Source: CAZUYC01 sp964624475 (GTDB lineage Bacteria > Myxococcota_A > UBA9160 > SMWR01). From it: a stretch of DNA of 64,000 nucleotides. The notes beneath the pieces were generated by a model, which was not told where the DNA came from, did no database searches, and saw only the letters and a program-made list of their open reading frames with translations. Position numbers and translations under genes: made by a program. Location of the stretch: the NCBI GenBank assembly GCA_964624475.1, contig CAZUYC010000131.1, positions 1 through 64,000 of the forward strand, given 5' to 3'. This document shows, in pieces, positions 49,565-60,090 of the stretch (the first letter of the stretch is position 1; each line of letters starts with the position of its first letter).

Positions 49565-51847
49565 ATGCTCGGCAATCACCTGCCGCGGCAGTGCGGGATC
49601 GCCACGTTCACGAGCGATCTCGCTGACGCGCTCGCCTCCGAGTTCTCCGAGTTCGACTGCTTCGTGCTCGCGATGAACGACGCCGGCAAGCGTCACGCCT
49701 ACCCGGCCCGGGTCCGCTTCGAGATCGGCGAGAGCGACCTCGCGTCGTACCATCGTGCGGCGGACTTCCTGAACGTCAATGCCGTCGACGTGCTTTGCGT
49801 GCAGCACGAGTACGGAATCTTCGGCGGCAAGGCCGGCAGCCACGTCCTCGCGCTGCTTCGCGAGCTTCGCATGCCGATCGTGACGACCCTTCACACGATC
49901 CTCGCCAAACCCAACCCGCAGCAGCGCGCCGCGATGGAGGAGCTGACCCAGCTCTCCGAGCGCCTCGTCGTCATGAGCGCCCACGGCGCCTCGCTGCTGC
50001 GCGACGTCCACTCGGTTCCAGACCGCAAGATCGATCTGATCCCACACGGAATTCCAAGCGTGCCCTTTGCGAGCCGCAGCAAGGACCAGCTCGGCGTCGA
50101 AGGCAGGTCGGTGATCCTGACCTTCGGATTGCTCTCGCCCGACAAGGGGATCGAGCACGTCATCGATGCGCTGCCCGCGATCCTCACGCGCTTCCCGGAC
50201 ACGGTCTACATCGTCCTCGGCGCCACGCATCCCCACGTCAAGGAGCGACACGGCGAGACCTACCGGCTGATGCTCGAGAATCGCGCTCAAAGGCTCGGCG
50301 TCGACTCGAGCACGATCTTCCACAACCGCTTCGTGAGCCAGGCCGAGCTCAGCGAGTTCCTTGCCGCCACGGACGTCTACGTCACGCCGTACCTCAACCC
50401 GGAACAGACCACCTCGGGAACCTTGGCGTATGCCGTGGGCTCGGGGAAGGCGGTGATCTCGACGCCGTACTGGTACGCGCGCGAGCTCCTCGCCGACGGG
50501 CGCGGAGTCCTCGTGCCGTGGCGGGACCCCCCGGCGATCGCTCGGGAGGTCGTCGATCTTCTCGGCGACGACGCGAAGCGGCTCGCCCTCCGCAAACGCG
50601 CGGCTGCTTACGGTCGCGACATGCTCTGGCCCGCCGTCGCGCGCCGCTACGTCGAGAGCTTCGAGCGTGCGCGCACCGAGCATGCGGAGCGACTTCGCAC
50701 CGTCTTTCAGGCGAAGACCCTCGCGAAGCGGCCGGCCGAGCTGCCCGAGGTCAACCTCGAGCACTTGAGCCTGATGACGGATCAGACCGGCATGCTGCAG
50801 CACGGATCGTTCTCGGTCCCGCGCTACGAGGACGGCTACTGCCTCGATGACAACGCCCGCGCGCTGCTCCTGACGGCGCTTCTCGAGGACCAGGGCAGCG
50901 ACGACGGCAAGGCCGTGCGCGCGCTCGCATCGCGCTACCTGGCCTTCGTGAGCCATGCGTTCGACAGGGAGGCAAGGCGATTCAGGAACTTCATGTCGTA
51001 CTCGCGGCGCTGGGTCGAGGCGTGTGGGTCGGAGGACAGTCACGGGCGCGCGCTCTGGGCGCTGGGTACGGTCGTCGGGCGTTCCGTCGATCCCGGGCGG
51101 CAGAGTCTCGGCGGGCAGCTCTTCCATGCCGCACTCCCGGCGGTCTCCGAGTTCACGAGCCCGCGCGCATGGGCGTTCACCCTGCTCGGCATCGACGAGT
51201 ACCTGCGGGCGTTCGAGGGCGACAGCAACGTGCAGTCCGTGCGGAAGGGGCTGGCCGGGCGACTGCTCGATCTGTTTCGCAAGGTGAGCACGTACGAGTG
51301 GCCGTGGTTCGAGGACCGTGTTACCTATTGCAGCGCACGGTTGTCGCAGGCACTCGTCGCGTCCGGACCCTGGATGGGAAACGAGGAGATGACGGCGGCG
51401 GGTTTGCGATCGCTCGAGTGGCTGGCGGAGATCCAGTGCTCGGAAGGCGGGCACTTCGCTCCGATCGGCTCCAACGGTTTCTACGAGCGCGGCGGACCCA
51501 AGGCCTCGTTCGACCAGCAGCCCGTCGAGGCGTGCGCGATGGTTTCGGCCTGTCTCCAGGCCCAGCGCGTCACGGGCGATGAACGCTGGGCGGTACGCGC
51601 GAGGCGCGCCTTCAGCTGGTTCCTCGGACAGAACCATCTGCAGCGATCGCTCTACGACGCGGCGACCGGGGGCTGCCGCGACGGACTCCATGCCGACCGC
51701 GCGAACGAGAACCAGGGCGCCGAGTCGACGCTCTCCTTCCTGCTCGCCCTCCTGGAGATGCGTTCGACCGATCGGACCGGCGCCGAATCGGAACGCCGGC
51801 AGAGCGGCGCCACCACACGCTCGGACGCTCGGGAGATCACGATCTGA
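49565..51847 (+). CDS. GT4 glycosyltransferase fused to an alpha/alpha-toroid domain
   Basis: Residues 1-380 are a GT4 glycosyltransferase: LPRQCGIATFTSDLADALAS, LCVQHEYGIFGGKAG, ILTFGLLSPDKGIEHVIDAL and the acceptor/nucleotide region NPEQTTSGTLAYAVGSGKAV. Residues about 400-740 are a helical toroid like glycoside hydrolases (YEDGYCLDDNARALLLTALL, YSRRWVEACGSEDSHGRALW, GGHFAPIGSNGFYERGG). It should build or remodel a glycan. The conserved N-terminus starts a little upstream (KIAMLGNHLP), and a GGGAGG site precedes an ATC at 49526, so the true start may be non-standard. It overlaps the GH130 gene. Confidence 0.83.
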   Translation: MLGNHLPRQCGIATFTSDLADALASEFSEFDCFVLAMNDAGKRHAYPARVRFEIGESDLASYHRAADFLNVNAVDVLCVQHEYGIFGGKAGSHVLALLRELRMPIVTTLHTILAKPNPQQRAAMEELTQLSERLVVMSAHGASLLRDVHSVPDRKIDLIPHGIPSVPFASRSKDQLGVEGRSVILTFGLLSPDKGIEHVIDALPAILTRFPDTVYIVLGATHPHVKERHGETYRLMLENRAQRLGVDSSTIFHNRFVSQAELSEFLAATDVYVTPYLNPEQTTSGTLAYAVGSGKAVISTPYWYARELLADGRGVLVPWRDPPAIAREVVDLLGDDAKRLALRKRAAAYGRDMLWPAVARRYVESFERARTEHAERLRTVFQAKTLAKRPAELPEVNLEHLSLMTDQTGMLQHGSFSVPRYEDGYCLDDNARALLLTALLEDQGSDDGKAVRALASRYLAFVSHAFDREARRFRNFMSYSRRWVEACGSEDSHGRALWALGTVVGRSVDPGRQSLGGQLFHAALPAVSEFTSPRAWAFTLLGIDEYLRAFEGDSNVQSVRKGLAGRLLDLFRKVSTYEWPWFEDRVTYCSARLSQALVASGPWMGNEEMTAAGLRSLEWLAEIQCSEGGHFAPIGSNGFYERGGPKASFDQQPVEACAMVSACLQAQRVTGDERWAVRARRAFSWFLGQNHLQRSLYDAATGGCRDGLHADRANENQGAESTLSFLLALLEMRSTDRTGAESERRQSGATTRSDAREITI

Positions 51848-52812
51848 GTTCGAAGCTCGCCTACGACACCCTGCTCCATCGGCACGAGAAGAACCCGATC
51901 CTGACGGCGGCGGATTGGCCCTATCCCGTCCATACGGTCTTCAATGCGGGCGCCACCACGCTGGTCGACGGCACGACCCTGCTGCTCTGCAGGGCCGAGG
52001 ACCGCCGCGGGATCTCGCACCTGTGTGCGGCGCGGTCGGCGAACGGCGTCGATGGATGGGTGATCGACGAGAAGCCGACGTTCTGCCCCGACCCGGAGAG
52101 GTATCCGGAGGAGCTCTGGGGGATCGAGGATCCCCGGATCACCTTCGTCGAGGAGCTCGGCAAGTACGTGATCGCGTACACCGCCTTCAGCCGCGGAGGC
52201 CCGGGCGTGGCGCTCGCGCTCACCGAGGACTTCCGGCACTTCGAGCGTTGTGGCCTGGTGATGCAGCCCGACGACAAGGACGCCGCCCTGCTGCCGCGTC
52301 GCATCCAGGGGAACTTCGCGCTGCTCCACCGCCCGATGACGGACTCCGGAGCGCACGTCTGGATCTCGTTCTCGCCGGATCTCCGCAACTGGGGCGGTCA
52401 CAGGCTCGTGCTCAAGGCGCGCAAGGGAGGCTGGTGGGACGCGAACAAGGTGGGGCTCTCGCCGCCGCTGATCGAGACGCCCGAAGGCTGGCTGATGCTC
52501 TATCACGGCGTCCGGAATACGGCCGCCGGTTGCCTCTACCGACTCGGCGTCGCTCTCTTCGCGCTGGACCAGCCCGAGCGCTGCCTCGCGCGCGGCGACT
52601 CGTGGATCTTCGGTCCGGAGGCGCCCTACGAGCGCGAAGGAGACGTGGGCAACGTTGCCTTTCCGTGCGGCTACACGCTCGGGGCCGACGGCGACGCGAT
52701 CAACCTCTACTACGGCGCGGCGGACACCAGCGTGGCGCTCGCGACGGGAAGCGTCCGCGAGCTCCTGCGCTGGCTCGACAAGCACGCGGGTGGTAGCGAC
52801 GGCAGCATCTGA
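51844..52812 (+). CDS. GH130-type glycoside phosphorylase, CTG start
   Basis: This is a five-bladed propeller enzyme of family GH130, which phosphorolyses beta-mannosides or related links. The signature ELWGIEDPRITFVEELGKYV with the catalytic Asp, plus GNFALLHRP, GWWDANKVGLSPPLIETPEG and LMLYHGVRN, are clear. The first in-frame ATG/GTG/TTG is a GTG at 52060, yet normal family sequence (LLHRHEKNPILTAADWPYPV) precedes it. The only plausible start is CTG at 51844, overlapping the glycosyltransferase stop as CTGA; this gives 322 aa. It is coupled to that gene and probably acts on the same glycan. Confidence 0.8.
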   Translation: MSSKLAYDTLLHRHEKNPILTAADWPYPVHTVFNAGATTLVDGTTLLLCRAEDRRGISHLCAARSANGVDGWVIDEKPTFCPDPERYPEELWGIEDPRITFVEELGKYVIAYTAFSRGGPGVALALTEDFRHFERCGLVMQPDDKDAALLPRRIQGNFALLHRPMTDSGAHVWISFSPDLRNWGGHRLVLKARKGGWWDANKVGLSPPLIETPEGWLMLYHGVRNTAAGCLYRLGVALFALDQPERCLARGDSWIFGPEAPYEREGDVGNVAFPCGYTLGADGDAINLYYGAADTSVALATGSVRELLRWLDKHAGGSDGSI

Positions 52813-52814
52813 CC

Positions 52815-52855
52815 TCTCATCGGAAGGAACGGACGTGAAGACCCCGGGGAGAGAC
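52815..52855 (+). repeat. Direct repeat of the desaturase start region
   Basis: This roughly 40-bp segment after the GH130 stop resembles 55363-55408, which holds the ribosome site and GTG of the desaturase. Both share ATCGGAAGG, GGACGTGA and GGGGAGAG in the same order. Here the GTG opens a frame that runs into the oppositely oriented XRE gene, so it may be the cut-off start of a gene. Confidence 0.5.
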
Positions 52856-52860
52856 CCGGT

Positions 52861-53265
52861 TCATGACCCTGAGTTGCGGGAGCGGATGAACGCCAGATAC
52901 TTGAGGAGCTCTTCTTCTTCTTCGGCTGTCAGATCGTCGATCGCAAAGGCAGCCAACCTTCTCCGGCGCCCGGGCGCGCTGCCCTCGGACGGCCACAAAT
53001 AACCGGCCTTCTCCATCAACGCCTCGTAAGGCACCGCGTAGACCGCCGCCAGGCTGTGCAGCACGTTGGGCGAGGGCTTGCGGATCCTTCCCTTCTCGAG
53101 CTGGCTCAAGTAGGCGTTCGAGACCGCCTTGCCCGTGGCCTCTTCGACCTGCCGGAGCGAGAGTCCCTTGGCCGTGCGCAGATCGGCCAGGAGGCCGCCG
53201 AGGGCGTTGGGCCGCCCCAGCAAGGGGCGGACCTTGCGCCGGGGTCCTCTGCCGCCGTCCCGCAT
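52861..53265 (-). CDS. XRE-family HTH regulator, divergent from groESL
   Basis: This 134-aa DNA-binding protein has a Cro/C1-type HTH at about residues 22-80 (LGGLLADLRTAKGLSLRQVE, VSNAYLSQLEKGRIRKPSPN, VLHSLAAVYAVPYEALMEKA). A short acidic C-terminus (DDLTAEEEEELLKYLAFIRS) probably mediates dimerisation or protein contact. The ATG lies seven bases after a CATACT -10 box, suggesting a leaderless transcript. An inverted repeat overlaps the -35 boxes of both this gene and groES, so it probably represses or activates both. Confidence 0.87.
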   Translation of the reverse strand: MRDGGRGPRRKVRPLLGRPNALGGLLADLRTAKGLSLRQVEEATGKAVSNAYLSQLEKGRIRKPSPNVLHSLAAVYAVPYEALMEKAGYLWPSEGSAPGRRRRLAAFAIDDLTAEEEEELLKYLAFIRSRNSGS

Positions 53266-53272
53266 GCGCCCT

Positions 53273-53345
53273 AGTATGACGAAAATGCGTGATTGATCAA
53301 GCGTTCTGCATGACCGCTTGACATTGTTTGGATGCTGCTTATTCT
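53273..53345. promoter_or_regulatory. Divergent XRE/groESL promoters with a shared operator
   Basis: For groES, TTGACA (53318-53323) and TATTCT (53340-53345) are 16 bp apart. For the XRE gene on the minus strand, TTGATC (53300-53295) and CATACT (53278-53273) are also 16 bp apart. An inverted repeat TCAAGCG (53297-53303) and CGCTTGA (53315-53321), 11 bp apart, overlaps both -35 boxes and is the obvious operator. No full CIRCE element (HrcA site) is present. Confidence 0.6.
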
Positions 53346-53408
53346 TAGCACATCGGGTGGAGCGACCGCAGCGAGCTGCGAAACGGACCCCTGAAGGAGA
53401 CTCGAGCC

Positions 53409-53696
53409 ATGAAGGTGAGACCGTTGCACGACCGGATCCTCGTCCGGCGCATCGACGAAGAGGAGAAGACCAAGGGTGGACTCATCATCCCGGACACCGC
53501 CAAGGAGAAGCCCCAGGAGGGCAGGGTCATCGCGGTGGGCAAGGGCAAAGTCAATGAAGACGGCAAGCTGCGTCCGCTCGACGTACACAAGGGGGACCGG
53601 GTGCTCTTCACCAAGTACTCCGGAGCCGAGATCCAGGTCGAGGGCGACGAACATCTGATCATGCGCGAGGACGACGTCCTCGCGGTGCTCGAGTAG
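53409..53696 (+). CDS. groS: Co-chaperonin GroES
   Basis: This 95-aa GroES caps the GroEL folding chamber. Typical strings are MKVRPLHDRILVRRIDEEEK, GGLIIPDTAKEKPQEG (mobile loop) and YSGAEIQVEGDEHLIMREDD. ATG behind GAAGGAGAC. Leader of about 57 nt from the predicted promoter. groL follows after 12 bp. Confidence 0.96.
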   Translation: MKVRPLHDRILVRRIDEEEKTKGGLIIPDTAKEKPQEGRVIAVGKGKVNEDGKLRPLDVHKGDRVLFTKYSGAEIQVEGDEHLIMREDDVLAVLE

Positions 53697-53708
53697 GAGG
53701 AACGAATC

Positions 53709-55358
<1,650 letters not shown>

Positions 55359-55387
55359 GCCTGGTCTCGCATCGGAAGGCAGGGGAC

Positions 55388-56437
55388 GTGACGACCGGGG
55401 GAGAGGCCGACAGCGAACCTGCAGCGCTCGAAGGGAGGCGGTGGGGGAAGATTCTCGCCCGCTACTGCGCTCCCGATCCGACGCGCAGCGTCTTGGAGCT
55501 GCTGGTGACGGCAGTGCCGTTCCTCCTGCTCTGGGCGATCATGCTCTTCTGCCTCGAGAGCTACGGCTACTGGCTGTGCCTTCCGCTGGCCGTGCCGGCG
55601 GCCGGCTTCGTGGTGCGGCTCTTCATGATCCAGCACGACTGCGGGCATGGCTCGTTCTTCCGCCGGCGGCTCGCCAACGACACGATCGGCCGGATCATCG
55701 GCGTGCTGACCCTGACTCCCTACGACTACTGGCGGCGCACCCACGCCGTCCACCACGCGACGTCGGGCAACCTCGACCGGCGCGGCATGGGCGACGTCCA
55801 TCTGCTCACGGTGTCGGAATACGGCGCCCTGCCGCGCTGGCGGCGCGTCGCCTACCGGCTCTCGCGAAACCCGCTCGTCCTGCTCGGGCTCGGGCCCTTC
55901 TATCTCTTCTTCCTCAAGTATCGGCTGCCGGTGGGGCTCCTCCGCGGCGGCAAGCAGGTCTGGATCGGCGCCATGTCGACCAACCTCGCCATCGCCGGCG
56001 CCGTCGTCGGCATGAGTGCGCTCGTGGGTCTCCAGACCTTCCTGCTGATCCAGCTCCCGATCACCCTGCTCGCCGCCTCGATCGGAGTCTGGCTCTTCTA
56101 CGTCCAGCACCAGTTCGAAGACACCTATTGGGCGCGCCAGGGCGAGTGGAGCTTTCCTGCGGGCGCCCTGCGCGGCAGCACCTACTACGAGCTGCCGGGG
56201 CTCTTGCGCTGGTTCACCGCCAACATCGGCATCCACCACGTCCATCACCTGGCGAGCCGGATCCCCAGCTATCGACTGCGGGAGGTCCTCGCAGATCATC
56301 CCGAGCTCTGGGACGTGGGCCGGCTCACCCTCCGCCAGAGCTTGAGCTGCTTTCGCATCGCCCTCTGGGACGAAGAGTCGCGAAAGCTCGTGGCGTTCCG
56401 GGACCTCCGCACCGTGCCGACCCGGCGTCTCGGGTAG
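55388..56437 (+). CDS. Membrane fatty-acid desaturase
   Basis: This 349-aa diiron membrane desaturase has the three His boxes HDCGH (about residue 83), HAVHH and HHVHH, with predicted helix pairs between them. It resembles acyl-lipid delta-12/omega-3 type desaturases (QHQFEDTYWARQGEW). It would raise membrane unsaturation, as in cold or stress adaptation. The GTG start lies in a segment duplicated after the GH130 gene. It follows groL by 29 bp and may belong to the same transcript. Confidence 0.9.
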   Translation: MTTGGEADSEPAALEGRRWGKILARYCAPDPTRSVLELLVTAVPFLLLWAIMLFCLESYGYWLCLPLAVPAAGFVVRLFMIQHDCGHGSFFRRRLANDTIGRIIGVLTLTPYDYWRRTHAVHHATSGNLDRRGMGDVHLLTVSEYGALPRWRRVAYRLSRNPLVLLGLGPFYLFFLKYRLPVGLLRGGKQVWIGAMSTNLAIAGAVVGMSALVGLQTFLLIQLPITLLAASIGVWLFYVQHQFEDTYWARQGEWSFPAGALRGSTYYELPGLLRWFTANIGIHHVHHLASRIPSYRLREVLADHPELWDVGRLTLRQSLSCFRIALWDEESRKLVAFRDLRTVPTRRLG

Positions 56438-56609
56438 TCGTCGCCCTCGCCTTTCGGTCGTAGCGCCGCCGGGGTGGGCCGAAGGGGCCGCAGGGCAAGA
56501 CCAGCGCGCCCATCCCGCGGTCCGCCCCTTGCTGCTAGCCTTGCCGCTTCGTCGCCGCTGCACGGGGCACGACCCGCTCCCGCTGCCGCGCAAGTACGCG
56601 ATCTTTCAC

Positions 56610-56701
56610 GGAGAGGTGCCGGAGTCCGGTTGAACGGGCCTGACTCGAAATCAGGTGTGGGAGCAATCCCACCGGGGGTTCGAATCCCTCCCTCTCCGCC
56701 A
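56610..56701 (+). tRNA. tRNA-Ser (anticodon CGA)
   Basis: The acceptor stem GGAGAGG pairs with CCTCTCC, followed by discriminator G and an encoded CCA. The anticodon arm is CCTGA-CTCGAAA-TCAGG with anticodon CGA (reads UCG). A long variable arm (GTGGGAGCAATCCCAC) is typical of serine tRNAs, and the T-loop is TTCGAAT. I see no duplicated 3' end nearby that would mark an integration site. Confidence 0.95.
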
Positions 56702-56854
56702 GTCCTTCCGCCGCCGCGGCCTCGAAGCTCGGCACTGACACCTCCCGGCCGTCTCGCGAGCGCACGCGTCGTGATATGCTGACTCGCCGCCCCGAGGGCG
56801 GCGCCGCGCGGTCGGCCAGGCCGGGCGGGGCGCCGGGGCGCGCGGAGTTCGACC

Positions 56855-59059
56855 GTGTCGGTGGAAGCTCTGCTCATCGTGCTGATCTGCGCATCGATCG
56901 GCCTCGGCTGGCACCAGGCGCGACGTCCCGACAGCGGGCCGGTGACGCATTGGGTCGCCGGCTGGGTGGCGGCGGGTGTCGGCGCGATCCTGCTCGTCGT
57001 TCGCGACGAGTTCCCCCGCGCCCAGCTGCTCGCGTATCCGCTCGGCTCGCTCTTCCCGGCGCTGTTGCTCTCCGGCGCCCTCGCGCTGGCGGCACGCCCG
57101 CTGCCGCGCTGGCTGCTGCCGGCGGCGTTGGTGTACGGCGCGCTGCGAGCGGGGCTCGCCGCGGCGGGTCTGCACACGCAGGCCTGGGCGATGTCGCTCG
57201 CCGTGGAGCCGTTCGTCGTGCTGGCGGCGGCGCTCGTCGTGTACCGGGCGACACCCGCCACCGACACGGCGCTCTCCCAGCGCCTGCTCGCGCCATCGCT
57301 CTGCGCGCTCGCCGTCGTGGGCGTTGCGCACGTCGCCTGGATGATGCGCGCCGACACGGTCCCGGCGGGACTCCTGGCGATGTGGGTAGTGGCGGTGCCC
57401 CTGCTCTTTGGCGTGCAGATCCACGCCGAGTGGGAGCGCGCGCGCCGCGCGCTCCGGCGCGCGCACGAGGAGCTCGAGGCTCGGGTCGCGGAGCGGACCG
57501 CGGCGCTGCGAGAGAGCGAGACGCGCTACCGCGTCGCGTCGGAGCTCAGCTCGGATCTCTCCTTCGGCCTGCGCGTCGATCTGGTGGACCACCTCTACGA
57601 CGGCTGGACGTCTGACGCCTTTCCCCTCATGACCGGTTACACGCTGGAGGACCTGAAGGGCACGGGCTGGATCTCGATCATCCATCCCGACGATCTGGAC
57701 GCGCTGCGCGCCGATGTCGCGGCGATCCTCGCGGGCCGCGCGCGCGAGCTGGAGGTCCGCATCCTCACCCGGGACGGGCGCACGATCCGGGTGCATGCGC
57801 GCCTCCAGGTGACGCGAGACGAGGGCGAGGGTCGCTTCCGGGTGGTGGGAGCGGCCCGCGACGTCACCGAGGCGCGGCGGGCCGAGGAGGAGCGGCGCCG
57901 GCTCGAGCGAGCCGTGCTCGAGGCGCAGCGCCTCGAGAGCCTCGCCATCCTCGCCGGAGGGGTCGCCCACGACTTCAACAACCAGCTGACGGTGATTCTC
58001 GGCAACAGCCGCGTGTTGCAAGGCGAGGCTCCGCCGGATTCGCCGCTGTACGCGCGGCTCGCGCGCATCCGCGTTGCCGCCGAGCACGGCGCCCGGCTCA
58101 CCCAGCAGATGCTCGCCTACTCCGGGAACTCCGCCCTGGCGCTGAAGCCGCTCGACCTCTCGCAGCTGCTCGAGGAGATGGCCGACCTGATGCGCGCTGC
58201 CGTCTCGGAGCGTTGCCGCCTCGAGCTGGAGCTCTCCCACCGCACGCCGGTCGAAGGCGACGCCACGCAGCTACAGCAGGTCGTGCTCAATCTCGTGACC
58301 AACGCGAGCGAGGCGCTCGTCGGGGGAGAGGGCCAGGTCTCGATCCGCACCGGCCGCACCGAACAGGACGCTGCGAGCCTCGCCGGCGCGGCGGGCACCG
58401 AGAACCCCGCGCCCGGCCCCTACGTGTTCCTCGAGGTCTCGGACGACGGCTCGGGCATGGATGCGGCGGCGCGCGAGCGCATCTTCGAGCCGTTCTTCAC
58501 CACCCGGTTCTCGGGACGCGGGCTCGGGCTCGCCGCCGTGCTCGGGATCGTGAGGGCACACCGGGGTGTGGTGCACGTGCGCAGCGAGCCCGGTCGCGGC
58601 ACCTCGATTCGCGTGCTGCTCCCCGAGGCGCACGCGATCGCGGCGAGGGTCGTCGACGCCGGGGCGACGAGCGCGGACGATCGGCGTCGCGGCACCGTGT
58701 TGGTCGTCGACGACCAGGACAGCATCCTCGAGCTCGCGCAGATCTTCCTCGAACGAGCCGGCCACCGCGTGATCACCGCGACCGGAGGGCGCGCCGGCAT
58801 CGAGCTCTTCCGGAGCCACGGCCACGAGATCGACGTCGTGCTGCTCGATCTCGCCATGCCCGACGCAGACGGCGAAGAGGTGCTGCGGGAGATGCAGCGC
58901 CTGCGCCCCGACGTGCGCGTGATCATCTCCACCGGCTGCGGCGCGGGCTTCATGGCGGAGCGCATGGGCAGCGGCGGCGTCGCCGGCTTCGTGCGCAAAC
59001 CCTACGAGCCCGAGGAGATCCTCGCGCAGATCGACCGGGCGCTGGCGCAGCGGGGCTGA
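56855..59059 (+). CDS. Hybrid sensor histidine kinase with PAS and receiver domains
   Basis: This 734-aa signalling protein has an N-terminal membrane domain of about six helices (residues 1-185), a short coiled coil, and a PAS domain (TGYTLEDLKGTGWISIIHPD). HisKA follows with phospho-acceptor His in GGVAHDFNNQLTVILGNS, then HATPase with NLVTNASEAL, DDGSGM and GRGLGLAAVLGIVRAH. A C-terminal receiver has its Asp in VVLLDLAMPDADGEEV. No output protein is adjacent. GTG start. A TATGCT box lies about 75 bp upstream. Confidence 0.92.
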   Translation: MSVEALLIVLICASIGLGWHQARRPDSGPVTHWVAGWVAAGVGAILLVVRDEFPRAQLLAYPLGSLFPALLLSGALALAARPLPRWLLPAALVYGALRAGLAAAGLHTQAWAMSLAVEPFVVLAAALVVYRATPATDTALSQRLLAPSLCALAVVGVAHVAWMMRADTVPAGLLAMWVVAVPLLFGVQIHAEWERARRALRRAHEELEARVAERTAALRESETRYRVASELSSDLSFGLRVDLVDHLYDGWTSDAFPLMTGYTLEDLKGTGWISIIHPDDLDALRADVAAILAGRARELEVRILTRDGRTIRVHARLQVTRDEGEGRFRVVGAARDVTEARRAEEERRRLERAVLEAQRLESLAILAGGVAHDFNNQLTVILGNSRVLQGEAPPDSPLYARLARIRVAAEHGARLTQQMLAYSGNSALALKPLDLSQLLEEMADLMRAAVSERCRLELELSHRTPVEGDATQLQQVVLNLVTNASEALVGGEGQVSIRTGRTEQDAASLAGAAGTENPAPGPYVFLEVSDDGSGMDAAARERIFEPFFTTRFSGRGLGLAAVLGIVRAHRGVVHVRSEPGRGTSIRVLLPEAHAIAARVVDAGATSADDRRRGTVLVVDDQDSILELAQIFLERAGHRVITATGGRAGIELFRSHGHEIDVVLLDLAMPDADGEEVLREMQRLRPDVRVIISTGCGAGFMAERMGSGGVAGFVRKPYEPEEILAQIDRALAQRG

Positions 59060-59088
59060 CGCGCAGCGACGACAGGCCGGCACCGCGG

Positions 59089-59094
59089 TACGCT
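59089..59094 (+). promoter_or_regulatory. -10 element of a probable leaderless promoter
   Basis: TACGCT lies six bases before the ATG of the dienelactone hydrolase gene, which lacks a Shine-Dalgarno site. Confidence 0.4.
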
Positions 59095-59100
59095 GTGCGC

Positions 59101-59913
59101 ATGGCGAGCGCAGAGCGAGATCTCACCCGGCACGACCCCCTCGAGGACTTCGATCGCCGCGACCTGACCTTCCTCGGCCGAACGAAGCGCGTCTTCGTCG
59201 CGGGTCGGGGTCCGGCGGTGATCGTGATGACGGAGCTGCCCGGTATCCATCCCCACGTCGCGCGCTTCGCGCGCTGGGTGCGCGACGCGGGGTTCACCGT
59301 CTGGATGCCGAACCTGTTCGGCGAGCCTGGACGTCCGGTGTCGCTGGCTGCCGGGCTCGTCGTGATGCTGCGCGCCTGCGTCAGCCGGGAGTTCCGCGCC
59401 TTCGCGGCCAACCAGTCGAGCCCGGTGATCGACTGGTTGCGGGCGCTGGCGGCGCACGCGTATCCCTCGTGCGGCGGGCGCGGGGTCGGCGCCATCGGCA
59501 TGTGTTTCACCGGGAACTTCGCGCTCTCGCTGATGCTCGAGCCGGTGGTGCGCGCGCCCGTGCTCTCGCAGCCGTCGCTGCCGCTCGGTCGGCGCGGCGG
59601 CATGCACATCGCGCCGGACGAGCTCGCGGCGGTGAAGGCCCGCATGCAGCGCGAGGACCTCAGCGCGCTCGCTTATCGCTTCGCGGGCGACGCACTCTGC
59701 CGCGCCGAGCGCTTCGAGGCGTACCAGGAGGCGCTCGGCGATCGCTTCGTCGGCCGTGTGCTGCCCGACTCGGCGGCAAATTCCGACGCGCCGATGAAGA
59801 ACCCGCACAGCGTCGTGACGATCCACCTGATCGACCGCGAGGGCGAGCCGACGCGCCAGGCGCGGGACGAGATCCTCGCGTTCTTCCGCACGCGCCTGGT
59901 CGACCCGGCGTGA
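59101..59913 (+). CDS. Dienelactone hydrolase-family alpha/beta hydrolase
   Basis: This 270-aa hydrolase has the DLH pattern: the oxyanion region ELPGIHPHVARFARWVRDAG, the Cys nucleophile in GAIGMCFTGNFAL, and an acid/His region near DRFVGRVLPDSAANSDAPMK and PHSVVTIHL. The substrate is unknown. The ATG at 59101 is supported by a -10 box 6 bp before it and by the domain start; the open frame extends upstream as a shadow of the histidine kinase gene. Confidence 0.83.
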   Translation: MASAERDLTRHDPLEDFDRRDLTFLGRTKRVFVAGRGPAVIVMTELPGIHPHVARFARWVRDAGFTVWMPNLFGEPGRPVSLAAGLVVMLRACVSREFRAFAANQSSPVIDWLRALAAHAYPSCGGRGVGAIGMCFTGNFALSLMLEPVVRAPVLSQPSLPLGRRGGMHIAPDELAAVKARMQREDLSALAYRFAGDALCRAERFEAYQEALGDRFVGRVLPDSAANSDAPMKNPHSVVTIHLIDREGEPTRQARDEILAFFRTRLVDPA

Positions 59914-60090
59914 TCGCGCTCCCCGAGAACGCCGCCGCGCGCAGCCCGGCCCGGCGCATGCTCGCCGCCCGCTTCGGGCAGGCCCGGCCTGCGGCGTTGC
60001 GCCGCTTCGTTTAGGCTCGGGGCCGTGATGGCGCAGGGCGCGGGCGACCGCTCGGCGCTCCGGTATGCTCCGTCCGGGGGGCGTCGGGGA

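Noticed and set aside
53341..53360. CIRCE (HrcA) site before groES
   Set aside because: Only TTAGCAC of the left half is present; the second half GAGTGCTAA is missing.
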